Origin: Homalodisca vitripennis
Lineage: Eukaryota > Arthropoda > Insecta > Hemiptera > Cicadellidae
Reading direction: 5' to 3'
Length of the DNA: 64,000 bases
Assembly (NCBI RefSeq): GCF_021130785.1
Contig: NC_060214.1
Coordinates: forward strand, 47,181,001 to 47,245,000
Shown here: one piece after another, positions 33,776-45,659 of the stretch
How the letters are laid out: each line of letters opens with the position of its first letter
Position numbering within the stretch: position 1 is the stretch's first letter
The notes under the pieces: model-generated
Database searches by the model: none
What the model was told of the DNA's origin: nothing
The model's input: the letters and a program-made list of their open reading frames with translations, nothing else
Translations under genes and position numbers: made by a program

Positions 33776-34825
33776 GCTTTGATAACGCCCAGACACATCC
33801 TATGGAGCGAGATGCGCTTTAGTCAAAGTCTGCCTTGTCTATATACAAATAAACTGATGCAACTGAGTGTTGAAGGCGATATAGAATGAAAAGAATGTTT
33901 TACCAACAAATTCACCACATATCGAATGTTAAAACTTTATTTGAATGCATTGATTCTGTTTAAACATTAATTTACTCTGCGGTTTTCAATTTGTCATCGT
34001 GGTTACTTATAATGCTCACTACCGCTCAGCCTAATCCTGTGGAGTAACATGCACTATCATGAAACTCGATTTACCTTGTATATAAACAAAGCTTCATGGA
34101 AAAGTTTGAAGTCTTATCGATTTTGAGATATCGTGCGGACAAAAGACAGAAATAAATGTTTACCGCTTCTCAACTGATAGACTTTGGAAACACTCTGTCA
34201 GTTGCTCAGAGGAACCAATTGAGAATTCATTCAAACCACGAGCAAATCCTATTGAATCACATAACGACATACAATGAAAAGGTCTAGTTGGCAGATCTAG
34301 AGCAGTGATGTTTGTAGTCAATGAACGATCCCATTATTCCAGAAACCTCAATGTATTGAATGATATTATTGTTCCACAGAATATTGCACAGTGTTGGATG
34401 TTACAATTGATGTATAAGTACTTTGTTTGTCGTGTCTAGTTTCTGTTTAAATATTTCAGAGAAATATTCTGTTTTCTCGTTGGTGAATAAACTGGATTTT
34501 GGACCTCTATTTAACAAATTTTCTAAAATCAAACGAATGCAATAAATTCTTCAGCAAATTAAAACTTAAAAGTTCTAAAACATATAAATAACTGAAATTA
34601 AATTGAATTTAACTTGTTTTGATAACTATGATTACAGCATTTTTCTGATCTCATACATCTAAAATATAAAAAAATTAAGGTAATGATACTTTCCTGGTAG
34701 AGTGCTACTCAAGGTATTTACTTTTATTGAATAATTGGTTCTATCCGATCATCAGTGCCCCTTTTAAAACTAATTTAGTTATAAGTTCATATTTAGTTTA
34801 GAAATAAATACAAGGCATCATGTAT

Positions 34826-35083
34826 TTAAAGAGATGCTCGGTATATACTTGAGTTCATACTACTGTACAAGACACTTTGATTCAGCGTGGTGGTAACTGC
34901 ACTTGCGTTACTATCAGTAAACATGTAATTACTTGGTATGGGCGAAGCAAAAACAGATATACAAGCACAACACTTGTGTACCGTTAATGGAATGGCTAAC
35001 AAGTAGATGCTTATATTCTCCAGGATTCCAAAGAAACTAATAAAAATATAGGTTAAATATAGGATTATAGTCTTTTGAAACAA
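34826..35083 (-). CDS. Unrecognised 85-codon ORF, arm B copy
   Basis: Open counterpart of the arm A ORF at 21,684-21,941, with the same hydrophobic N-terminal half and Ser/Thr-rich C-terminal half. The changes to the protein are N to S, L to F, A to T, I to M and Y to N. Both copies stay open, but almost every difference is nonsynonymous, so it is weak evidence for a gene. Confidence 0.25.
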   Translation of the reverse strand: MFQKTIILYLTYIFISFFGILENISIYLLAIPLTVHKCCACISVFASPIPSNYMFTDSNASAVTTTLNQSVLYSSMNSSIYRASL

Positions 35084-36929
35084 AACCTCTGAGAACTCCT
35101 GGCTTCTGGCTTTGAGAAGGCTCCTGATTTAATAAGTTCCCGGGCTACATTATCACCTGATTTGTCATTATCACCCTTTTTATGAGAGTTTTTGGGTAAA
35201 AGGTAGCTCACAGCCTTTGAAAGTTCCTAGCTTCTGGAATCGCCTAACATAAAAAAGATTTCATTTTCCGTTGCCATATTATGAGTAATTCCGGGGATTA
35301 GGAATGAGCTTATGTCATGTGTAAATTACCTAAATAAGGTTGCTAGACAAATTCCATAGATCCTAGGAGTTTCCGGTTAGAAGTTAGGTCAAGAAGTTCC
35401 CGGGCCATATTCGTCATTATCACCCTTTTTACGAAATTTTGTATGAAGCTTCATTTCTATACAAGTAACACTGAATTCAATGATGGTGCCTGTCACTTCA
35501 TGTAATTTGGCTGAGCTTCAGCATAATATATTTACGTTTGTATTAAGTGTCACCAAAACGGCAACGAGAAAACAGCAGAATAAATAAATGTAAACCACTA
35601 TACAGTCACATAAGATTTGAATATGTGAGATATTAACACATGTATCTAATTCGTGCAGTAAAAAGTAAAAAAATAATAGAGCGGAAATTCGATGTTAAAT
35701 GACATTTATAACATACTATTTCAGTGCACTCTTTTGATGCAGTACCTTACCTACATCACCGGATCTCTTATTAATTAAACATTGATATGACACCTAACTC
35801 AATGAACAAAAATGGGCTCCTATCATATGGCATGATATTACGAGAAAGAGTTCATCTATAGTTTTTATTTTTTACATGAAAATCCACTTCTGAATCGATA
35901 AAAATATCGAGTTACATAATGGTACATGTCAAACCATAGAATTTGGCTCAGCGTCATTACAGCCTATCACTAAGTAGGCTAGTACGGTTTTCTCTTTTGT
36001 CTGCTGGATGATGTAGTAATTTGTTTTCTGTATCACTATCAGTATGTCTACCGATCTCTTCGATACCTCGAGAATGAAATAATCTATAGATTATTGTATA
36101 CAGCCTCAGCGAAGCCTGATACACAACACGTCATGTGATTTACTACTAACTTGTAGATAAATTCTACAGAGTCAGTGACTAAAAATAAAATCAGATCTTC
36201 TTCACAATAGAACCGTATAACTTACATGGTGGCCATTACAAATTTGATTTATCAGATTGAAGCTACGCAGTTGAAACTAATATAATAATAAATTATATGC
36301 ATTTTTACCAGGCTTATCCTAAACATGAGGCTCAGATGATACATTTGTGTGAATATATTATTATTCATAAGCAAACTTTATACTGCTTATTTACTAAATT
36401 TATATTATATAAAAATCCTTATAGAACCTCTGCTTTATATTTTCAGCTAGAATCCGGCAAACATAAACTGTTCATAGCTTTCTTCATAAACCTCGCGACT
36501 CTCGTAAAGTAAATAGCGATATGAAAGGCAATATTCCGATAGAGTCGGATAAGCTAAATGTTATTGAAAATGATCATAAAACTTTTTATGGTTTCTAAGA
36601 ATAAACTTAATAGTTTACCATTTGATTGATATGGTAACAGATTCAGTACCACTTATAACAGGTTAAATGTATAAAAATGTAAGATACAGTATATGTTCAG
36701 AAGTTTGGCCTAACAGCTTATAGCAGTCTTATTCTGATTTATTTGCAGTTAAGTATTGGGAAACATGAAACACCCAATTTTGAGCTTTTCTCTTTGTAGC
36801 TGAAGTTTAAAGCCGAATTGTTCTTTGTCTGTATGGACATAAATCTGGATATCCGGTGTACAAGATGTTTACACATTAACAGAAAATCCGATTTAATCTT
36901 TTACTATGGATCAATCTGAACGTCATGTC

Positions 36930-38100
36930 TTTATTTATTTATTTATTATTAACGGCAAGCAGCCAATTTACATACAATATGCAATAAGATGGCAGTACAG
37001 TGTATATAGTGCAGTAAGAAGTACAACTAGTATAAAATAATACAGAGCTAGCAATGGCAGAACACAACACAATATGACAATGATCGATTCCAAGTCAAAA
37101 TAACTGTCCATCACAACAAGAAAGTTTAGTTATACACTAATATCATATAAAAATTAACAATATATTATGAAATAGACCAACGTACAATAGAATTAAAAAC
37201 AATGTACAAAATAGAATAGTATAACAACAACAAGTACACGTAAATAACAACAACCAAAATAATATAAATACACCAATGATGCAAAAAGTCGAAATTAAAT
37301 GAAATTTACCTTGCAGTAGAGCAGAACATAATAAAAAATAAAAAATAGCAAAAGCTAAAAAATGAAACAGTCTTAAAGTTACAGGGGATTTTAAGTGTGT
37401 TGAGACAAAACATAAGTGGCCCGCTTTCTGATTTGATGTAGGCCATCAGCGAAAAAATCGCACTCTGATGCAACACGATTCCCCAGGCGAACAAATCTTG
37501 CCAGTGGACTGTTGAAGTCGTAGTTCGTGGAGCGGTACTTGCGGCTGAAAAGCCCACTAGATCTGGTGTTTACAGGGATCCTGATACCAATTTCAGCGAG
37601 AAGATCTGGGCACTGCACATGGGCGCCAACTAACTTCCACAACATGAGTACATCTGCTACATCACGACGCAAAGACAGAGTTGGAATATTAAGTTCTGCA
37701 GTTAATGCTTCCACGGGAACATCAGGATAGTTGTAGCCAATCCTCACACCGACCAGACGAATGAAGCGTCGCTGGAGGGCCTCAAGTCTAGTCCTGGCAC
37801 CAACTGTATAAGGAGACCACACAGGACTGGCATACTCCAAGAGTTGTCTTACCAACGAACGATAGAGAGAACGTAGGGCAGAAGGATTATTGATGCCTCT
37901 AGAGAATCGAGATATAAATCCCAACATCTTGTTAGCCTTACTACAAATAATATTCAAATGCTCAGTAAATCCCATGTCACTAGAAAAACACACGCCCAAA
38001 TCTGTTACGTTCAAAAGTCTTGGAATTTCGGAATTGGATATAAAGTAAGAGTACAGAATCGGTGATTTGATTCATACTCAAGAAGAATAATTTTCATTCT
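36930..38100 (-). mobile_element. 5'-truncated Jockey/I-like LINE inserted in arm B only
   Basis: Arm A is continuous here (GTAAGAAGACATGACGTTC near 19,868), while arm B is split between CATGTCTT and CATTCTTCTTAC, a likely short target duplication. The minus-strand element ends in a (TAAA)n-type tail (TTTATTTATTTATT at about 36,931). Coding DNA for the end of a reverse transcriptase lies at 37,391-38,050. The tail differs from the TTTGA-tailed LINEs of arm A, so it is a different clade. Confidence 0.88.
37391..38050 (-). pseudogene. LINE reverse transcriptase C-terminal region (truncated)
   Basis: Encodes ILYSYFISNSEIPRLLNVTDLGV, with DLGVCFSSDMGFTEHL, then SKANKMLGFISRFSRG, LYRSLVRQLLEYASPVWSPY and LEALQRRFIRLVG. 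This is the conserved region after YADD in Jockey/I-type LINEs. The 207-codon frame from 38,014 to 37,391 is intact, but the catalytic YADD part is missing because of 5' truncation. The long intact frame suggests a fairly recent insertion. Confidence 0.85.
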
Positions 38101-38460
38101 TCTTACAATAGTGAAAATTCCATGTTATTGTTTGCCTTTATCGCAAAACTTATGCCTGTATATGAAATTTAGTAATACAACTTTTATAATAATGAAACAT
38201 GAATAAGATACATTTCTTAAAGAACGATGCTATAAAACGCAAAATATGTTTGTGCAAGTATTAGTAAAAAGACTATTTTGAATAAGTTCAGAAATGTAAG
38301 GAGATTTTAAACTTGTAACTGTCTTTCATTCTATTAGTTGCAATTACGGAGCTGAAGTATATTCTATGATAAAAAAGCACTGAATTAGAAGAAAAGCATT
38401 AAAATGTGATATTAGGTATAAGTGACTATTTGTACTACTATGAGATATACCAATTGGTTT

Positions 38461-39150
38461 TTAACAAAGTATTCTTACATTAGTTATTATTTGTAGACAT
38501 TTAAATACTTTCACAGGAAGGTACTTCGAAAGTCTTTATTAGATTTAAGCTCTTTCGTTTCTGGTATAGCAATAACATGTTAATGTGTTGTGTACGAATT
38601 ATTGCCTTTCTGTTCTTAACGCTAAAAATCATCCAATACCATTAACCAATACACTTTCCACGAATATTCATGCTTTCTGCTTTGAAGTGTTTCATCACAA
38701 ACACGTGACGTGAGGTATCTCGTCCACCTCTCAAATGTCTATTTAATCAAGGGAACAAACATGACCTGCTCTCGTCCGTTTGACATTGAGTTGCAACATC
38801 AACATTTCGTCTTGTCACCGCGGTTACCAAATTTAATATTAGAGCTGAGTTTCATTGTGAAATAATTTTATTTATAAACCTGTGTTCGGAGTACTAAAAA
38901 TAAGTGATTTTTGCGAGTTTACGTTTCTCACAGCAAAAATAGATAAAAATGTCCCAAGTAAAGATAGTGATAAAAGTTTATTTTAAATTAGTAAGCTTGT
39001 ATTTTAATAAGCAATCATGATGTCTTGGCTTTGGTTTATTATTTCAATAATGCTCTTAAGATGAAATAGTATGATATGATTTAACATGAGTTCTTATCGG
39101 ATAATATACTAATATACAAAATCAGTGTATTAATTATTTGGGTATTAATG
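38461..39150. other. Segment of about 690 bp present only in arm B
   Basis: The arms match up to GAGATATA and again from CCTTAAATA, but arm B has about 690 extra bases between. The segment contains a GC-richer stretch (CACGTGACGTGAGG near 38,701 and CACCGCGGTTACC near 38,818) followed by AT-rich DNA. No terminal inverted repeats or coding domains were seen. It is either an unclassified insertion in B or a deletion from A. Confidence 0.6.
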
Positions 39151-39975
39151 TTGATCCCCTTAAATATTTACGTACAATTTCGGTAAATTATAATAAAAAC
39201 TTGTATTTAATACACAAGTTTTCACAATCATGAAGTCGTTTTAAACGTAGGAAAACTCAAACTTTTGTTAAATACTTCAATGTGTGATGAATAAATGTTG
39301 AGAGACATTGCCGATTATAAAGTTATCGGGCTCATTTCTCTCATGAGTCAAGACACTAACTGATATTGAACCTTGTTTGTACATCAATTAGTTAGTGACA
39401 GATTCTGTTGTGTAACAGGATTATAAGTTCTTAACGCTCCTATATCGAGGATCGTGATCACCTTCTGCTAGAAACAGCATTATTGCACGATATAACATCA
39501 TTACTATACAATATTAAAATATAAACCAGTAAAATATTCTTTATATGTACTTCTGATTGTTTTCACAGAACATTAATATGGAATACAGTGTAAATGAAAC
39601 CACATTTTCTTCTAAGATATTACAATAAATACCAGTTCTTTCTTTGATCATTTGGACACAATAGAACTTCGGAAATTTTCAATCGTTATATGTACAATCA
39701 TATATCTGACTGATTTTACTCAGAAACGCAAAATTTTTTGTTGGGAATTATTAAATTCATTGAATAAATAACATTATTTAAATGTATCCTAATGGTATTT
39801 TAATTATTTCGAGTTGGCAATTTAGTCTATTTTATAATCAGGCCAAAATAAATTCCTAAAGATAACAATGTGAGAGTTTCATAGTATGTAAATGACAGTT
39901 TCAGGTTTTTCTAATTTATGCCATGAGTTAAACTATAATTTGAATTAAATATAATTTATACAATGAGATGTTTAA

Positions 39976-40020
39976 TTTTTCCTTAACTGATGATATAATA
40001 TATCATCAGTTAAGGAAAAA
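39976..40020. repeat. Perfect 45-bp palindrome private to arm B
   Basis: Two 22-base arms (TTTTTCCTTAACTGATGATA... and its exact complement) are separated by a single base. At the matching place in arm A (near 18,655-18,675) only one half-site, CATCATTAGTTAGGAAAAA, is present. The second half therefore appears to have arisen in arm B by a local inverted duplication. Confidence 0.9.
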
Positions 40021-41988
40021 TATATTATATGTTTGTGAATAACAACTCACTCGCTGAAACTATAACTCATGTATATACAGAAAGATTTTTGTAATTCTTA
40101 TCCTCAGCTGATTTAGACCTGATTATAAAATGACCCGAGTTATCTACTTGTATACCTGTAATTTAAAAATTTACACATTTTTTACATTTTATGTATGCTG
40201 GGCAGTTATATTAAGAAATTAAAGTACAGAAAACATTTTATAATCCAGAATAAATTGCACCAAATAACAATTTGAAAGATGTTTACAGAGTCGTAAAAAC
40301 TGTTACGAATAAAATATTGATTTATCTTTCAATTAATAATGATTTAGATTCAAACAATTCTAAGAGAGATATGCTATTAAGTTTGTGTAATAAACAAATA
40401 TAACATAAATAATAGTAGATATACGAACAAAAAGTATTAACGTAAATGCGTTATGGCTTTCATACGTCAGTATCGTTCAAAATCATTATTGAAATATGAA
40501 AACTTATATAAGTATGTCAACATATTAAAAACTATAAAATATAATCGCTTTATTGCAACATATGTACTGACTTACGAACTATATGAAAAAATATATTTAA
40601 AAAACCAAAAACTATGTTACCAGCAACAGTTGCATTTAGTAAAAAGGTTAAAAAAGTGACAGTATAGAAAATGTTTTCAGATGAAATTAAGCAGCCACAG
40701 AAATAGTCTAATATTATTTTGGTCAAGTTATGGAGATAACGAGATCCTTGTTCATTATCGATTTTAAAGTTAAATATTTACCTTCCTTAAATGAAACAGA
40801 TCGTTTTGTAATTTGTCGAAGAAAGATTATTTGCACCGAATAAATATTGCGTCGGATTAAATTCCTTTTGGTAAAAGCTAAAGTATTGTTTCTGTTTCTT
40901 ATGAAAAGCCATAATTATATTACAATGTTTTAAAAAGTGGTTGTAGCACAATATTAACTTCTTTATGCAATACTTTGCTTGAGCTTATGATAATTTATTT
41001 GCAATATAGGTTAATTATATACATCATTAGAACAACTGATACATCAAAAACTGGGACATGTTATATCGTATTTTATGTTCCTGTTGGTTGAAAGTTAGCG
41101 TAGTACGTTGAAGGTACATGAAGGGCTGACAATTTAATTAATGTCTATCGGTATGTATACATGAAATCTCGAAAACGAACTGACATAGAGTTGAAAGTTT
41201 GTATGACACTTCATATCTAAATTAGCAACACCGAATACGATGATGGTGCCTGTCACGCCATGGGATTTGGCTGAACGTTAGAGATTACTTTTTGAATGGT
41301 CTTATGGACAACCACGATGGCAATGGTAAAATAGGGTAACTAAACTTATAAACAATTTGTGTAAACTCATATTAGATTTTAACAAGTGGTACTTTTATTT
41401 ATAGAATAAAAATAAAGTAAAATAGTATGGAGTCCATGTTATCGAGTGACAAAATTTGACTGAAGCGCTCACTTTTATTGTAATATCCTCGATAGCTTAC
41501 ACCACCTTTTGTTTTTCGATCACTGCTATAAAACCTAAGTTAATGAACAAAGATGTGAACGTATCATGTGGTAAGTCAACTATGACCGTGGGAGTGGGTT
41601 GAGCGTCATTGAAGCCTAACTCACAGTAGAGAGACACAGAATATCAATAAAATGATATGAGCTATATAGATTGTAAATTTGACATGCTACCTTGGCGAAG
41701 CTTGTTATGTTTAGTGCGGTGTGGCGTACTCTTCCCTTGTATATAAATTACACTTAAAACGTTCAAACCTATTTATTAATATTCTATATCTAATTTCAGT
41801 TTCTTCTCGAAATACCGTGCAGACAGATCAAAATGAAATTTACAGTTCCTTGAGTGATACCTACGCTAATGAATAACCAATCTGTATAATGCTTTGGTAC
41901 ATCCAATAGATAACATTTTATATTGTGTAGTGTATGAATAAGTATTGATTCGAAGACAAATAATAAATGTAATATATTTTTAAGGACA

Positions 41989-44224
41989 GGAGAACACACA
42001 AGTCATAACTGCACGAAGCTTTACTTTTAGTTACCTAACACATGTAGCCTAACTACTCGTAAGATATTTCGAGAAAATTTTCACCCATAAACTTAAAATT
42101 GTGCATATAAATGTATGTATACATAGACAAGAAAGTGTTATATCATTGTACATATCCATCAGTATGGCTTGGCTGAACATGTTATGCAATCTGCCTATGT
42201 TTTGAGGCCTATTATGTGACATTTGGTGTGGCGTACTTGTTCTTCAATTACTTTTAAGATTTTATTATAACACATGTATGTGTAAAATTCTTCATTGCGT
42301 TTGAGACAGAATTAATAAGTATATGTAATGTTCATAGTATAAATAGAATAGACATTTAGTTTAAGGCACGTTGAGTGACGTCAGCCATCAAAGTACTCCT
42401 ATAATGTAAGCAATGTTCTGGAGTTCCGCGCAACAAAAGCCGTGATGAGTGATGATGCATAACGTGACTGATCAGGCTGTAACGTAAGTCATTCAAATAA
42501 TTGGCCAGACTGCATGATCACAGTCAGGATTTCACCGAATTGCCAAAAAAATTTAAAATTATAACCAAATAGCACCAGTTAAACTAAAAATAATAATATT
42601 AGCACATTTGAACACTATTAATAATTTAATTATCCATGCATTCGTACATTTAGATTGATGAGGCCTTTTTTGCCGTCACCTTGTTTCTGACGTGACGATT
42701 TCTATGTACTATTGGCCTCTGGACAGTCAAAGGAGGTTGGTCGGCGAATATAAGCCTATTTTGACCTTTATTTTATAGTTTAGTTTCAATAATTAGGATT
42801 GTGTTTAGGTTTTTCATTGCATATATTTGAAGTAGACAAACAACATAGTGGTTGTGATTCCTGACTTTATGCGTGTCACAAAGTTCTGGTATGAATTGTT
42901 TATTTTAACCTTGTTTGTATTTATGGGTTAGGTTAGTTATTTACCTGAAGAAGATATCCGATGTCAGATTTCGAAACGTAGTGTTACTATTTTTTGTATG
43001 ATTGAGCAATGGCAAATTTCCGGAAAAATTCCTGTTTCCTTCACAATCCTTCCATCGTCAAAAACAATCTTCAAACAAAGAATACAGCTGCAATGCAATT
43101 TCAAATACATTTTAAAATAAGTTCATGACGTGAAATTGTATTGTCTACTATATGTAAAGATATTAATAAAATAGCTGAAATGTGTATATTTCATATTAAT
43201 TACATCCAAAATAGTCATGGTGTCTTAGAACATTATTTTGTTAAACAAAACTGCACTTAGTTCAATGTTAAGTTTTAAAAGTATATACGCATATCATATG
43301 TTCCAAAAATGATTAAACTTCAGTTATTTTCTGTCTGCAAACCACCTCTTTTAAATTTTCTAGTTTAGTCCGCCTATATAAGCTTTTTCAATAGAGGATT
43401 CACCGACATGTTTGAATAGAACCAATTGATTTGTTCTCCGAGCTTTTGTTTTAATTCTTCGTTTTTAATAAAGCTGATGAAAATGCTCTAAACGTATGAA
43501 CTATCACAACTGACACAATATTTAAAATATTACAAATCGTTTAAATAATAAAACAGGTTTTAAGGTCATATTTAAGATCAAATTATAGCACGTTTAAGAT
43601 AGTTTATGACAACAGCTTAACACACATGATCTCCTATTGACATTTATCTATTAATAACTTGTCTGTTTTACTAAATACTTATATAATCCATCTTTGCAAT
43701 TCTAATCAGGCACATGTGAGTTAATATGTTAAATATTTTTTACATCCTTAATTATTTTATTGATTTCAATGATAAATAGCTGTGAGGGATTCTCTAATTG
43801 TTTAAGGATTAAACATATTTTAGCTATCTGACAAGCTACAGATTTGCTTACTCACAGCATTGTCACATCCCCTATGATCCCCTATGGTACTATGTGTTCC
43901 CTAAGTTGAAGAGTATTGGTAAGCTGACAATTTTACGTTGGTAAATAAATGGGAAAAGTAGGTACAAATATTGATTTATATTGAAGTATGTGTTATGTAT
44001 GATAGAGTACATATTTGATGTTTAGTTTATTTATTATTCAATAAATTAAAGAGTATGCTGTGTGGTGATTTTAAAAATTGAATACCATAACAGGATCTAA
44101 TAAAGACATTTCAAATTAAATTTAATATTATCGGAAAATATAATAAAGTTTATTTATGTACGGAAAACGTGAGTTTTTCTTTATTAAGCCTGTTTCAAGC
44201 TTTGAATTCAAAGACACGGTAAAG
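41989..44224. other. Intergenic, mostly unrecognised
   Basis: Just outside arm B, a diverged copy of the arm motif recurs (CAGTATGGCTTGGCTGAAC near 42,160, followed by GGTGTGGCGTACTTG near 42,224), so the repeat family extends past the palindrome. The rest is AT-rich with no ORF of note. Confidence 0.4.
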
Positions 44225-44413
44225 AGCTCACATATTGTTCATGGAATAACTGGAAAACTTGGAGCCACTTTATATAAGTCAAGGGACACGGTTCCATGAA
44301 GAGAACTCCATGTCTTGTCATCCTGCTCTCAATTTACATCTTGAGTGCTGACACAACTGAGTCAAATTTTACTTTGCATACTTTAGCTACATAAGCACAA
44401 ATTCCCAATATGT
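44225..44413 (-). pseudogene. Decayed paralogue of the 66-codon ORF
   Basis: The reverse complement aligns with 28,048-28,248: CAYVAKVCKVKFD matches YAYVAKGCKVTFD. Downstream DNA (ATGGAGTTCTC, CTTATATAAAGTGGCTCCAAG) also aligns, but a TAA and shifted frames break it. It ends about 70 bases from the left end of the mariner at 44,486. There is no ATG equivalent (ATATTGGG). Confidence 0.5.
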
Positions 44414-44485
44414 TTTTATCGACTATTATATTTGTTTTTAGATTAAGTGAAAATAAAAAGGGTTCTTCTTTACAACTACTTTATA

Positions 44486-45655
44486 CAGGGTGGCGCAGAG
44501 AAACGGGAAATTTTGAAAAAATCATAATGAACCAATGAATTGTACAAACAGCTTTTTAATGTTTAAAATGTATTAGGCAGGAGTGGAAATTACATGGGAA
44601 ATGTTGGAAATAACAATAAACCTAAAGTCACTTTTTAAAAATAACATCAGTTAAGTGCTGTCCATTGCGCCTAACACATTCATTCAATCGATTTCGAAAA
44701 CTTATCATTGTGAGACGCAATGTGTTCTCTGGGATGTTGGCGACGTGTTGTTCAATCTGAGTCTTGAGCTAAAGAAGATTTCTTAGCCTAGTCTGGTATA
44801 CAGCGCTCTTTAGATGTCCCCATAGAAAAAAGTCGCATACTGAGAGGTCAGGAGACCGTGGAGGCCAAGTGACGTTAGCGTTCCTTGAAATTATGCGCTT
44901 CCCAAACCAACGCCTCAGTGCTGCCATTGACAGATTGGCAGTGTGTGAGGTGGTTCCATCCTGTTGAAACCAGGTTTGCTGAATGTCAATATCCGGAAAA
45001 GCATGAAGCAAAAAAAAAAAAAAAAATGTCTCCAGCATATGAATGTAACGTTCAGATGTGACAGGTACAGTGGAACTATTACTATCCTCAAAGAAGTAAC
45101 TATCCCTCAACAAAAACTGCACACCATACAGTAACGTTAGGGCTATGTAACGGACGTTGATGAAGTTCACCGGGATTTCTGCGAGCCCAGTAACGCGTGT
45201 TCTGCTTATTGACATGCCCATTTAAATAAGAGTGGGCCTCATCAGACATCCAAAGATTTTCAAGGAAATTTGCGTCCTCATTGATTTTAGTCAGTAGGTG
45301 TACAAACTTGTAAGCGTAATTCACCGTCATTTGGTTTTAGAGCTTGAACAATCTGAAGCTTGTAAGAATGAAACTGCAGGCCGTGCAATATTCTTTGCAC
45401 ACTCCGATGCTCAAGTCGCAATGATGAGGCGATTTTTCGTACTGAACGACGCGGACTCCTTTCTACTGACTCGCACTGCATCAACATTTTCTGGGGAGCG
45501 AACAGTCACAGATCAGCACAGAAGGTTTTTTATTTAAGGCCGAACCAGCCTCTTCAAAATTCCGAACCCATGATGATATGGCATGTGAAGAAGGAACTCA
45601 ACCGCGGGGAGGAATACACAACTACAAAAATTTCCCGTTTCTCTGCGCCACCCTG
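44486..45655 (-). mobile_element. Mariner-family transposon with perfect 28-bp terminal repeats
   Basis: The ends are exact inverted repeats starting CAGGGTGGCGCAGAGAAACG (44,486-44,513 and 45,628-45,655), each bordered by the TA target duplication. Length is 1,170 bp, close to a full mariner. It encodes a damaged transposase on the minus strand. Perfect ends with a broken gene suggest a recent insertion mobilised by another copy, or recent decay. Confidence 0.92.
44769..45600 (-). pseudogene. Frameshifted mariner transposase
   Basis: Pieces in minus-strand order: RRSVRKIASSLRLEHRSVQRIL, a helix-turn-helix region (45,287-45,487); NLWMSDEAH with the first catalytic Asp and HVNKQNTRYWARRNP and SPNVTVWCAV (45,100-45,330); then, in a new frame, PVTSERYIHML, TWFQQDGTTSHTA with the second Asp and VTWPPRSPDLSVCDFFLWG with the third (44,769-45,100). 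The second and third acidic residues are 36 apart with an Asp last. Two frameshifts and an A17 run near 45,010 (Phe run) break the gene. It is related to the DUF4817-containing insect mariner transposases. Confidence 0.88.
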
Positions 45656-45659
45656 TATT

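Larger units (their letters stand above)
31126..41988. repeat. Arm B of a giant inverted repeat
   Basis: Reverse complement of arm A along its whole length, from the TA-rich edge at 31,126 to about 41,988, where homology stops next to AAGGACAG. It lacks the two LINEs in arm A. It has its own LINE tail (36,930-38,100), about 690 extra bases (38,461-39,150) and a private palindrome (39,976-40,020). Many single-base and small indel differences from arm A show that the duplication is not recent or that the assembly joins diverged copies. Confidence 0.92.

Noticed and set aside
38940..39030. ATG with short coding-like start (MSQVKIVIKVYFK) in the arm-B-only segment
   Set aside because: Only about 24 codons, with no domain and no downstream exon that I can justify.
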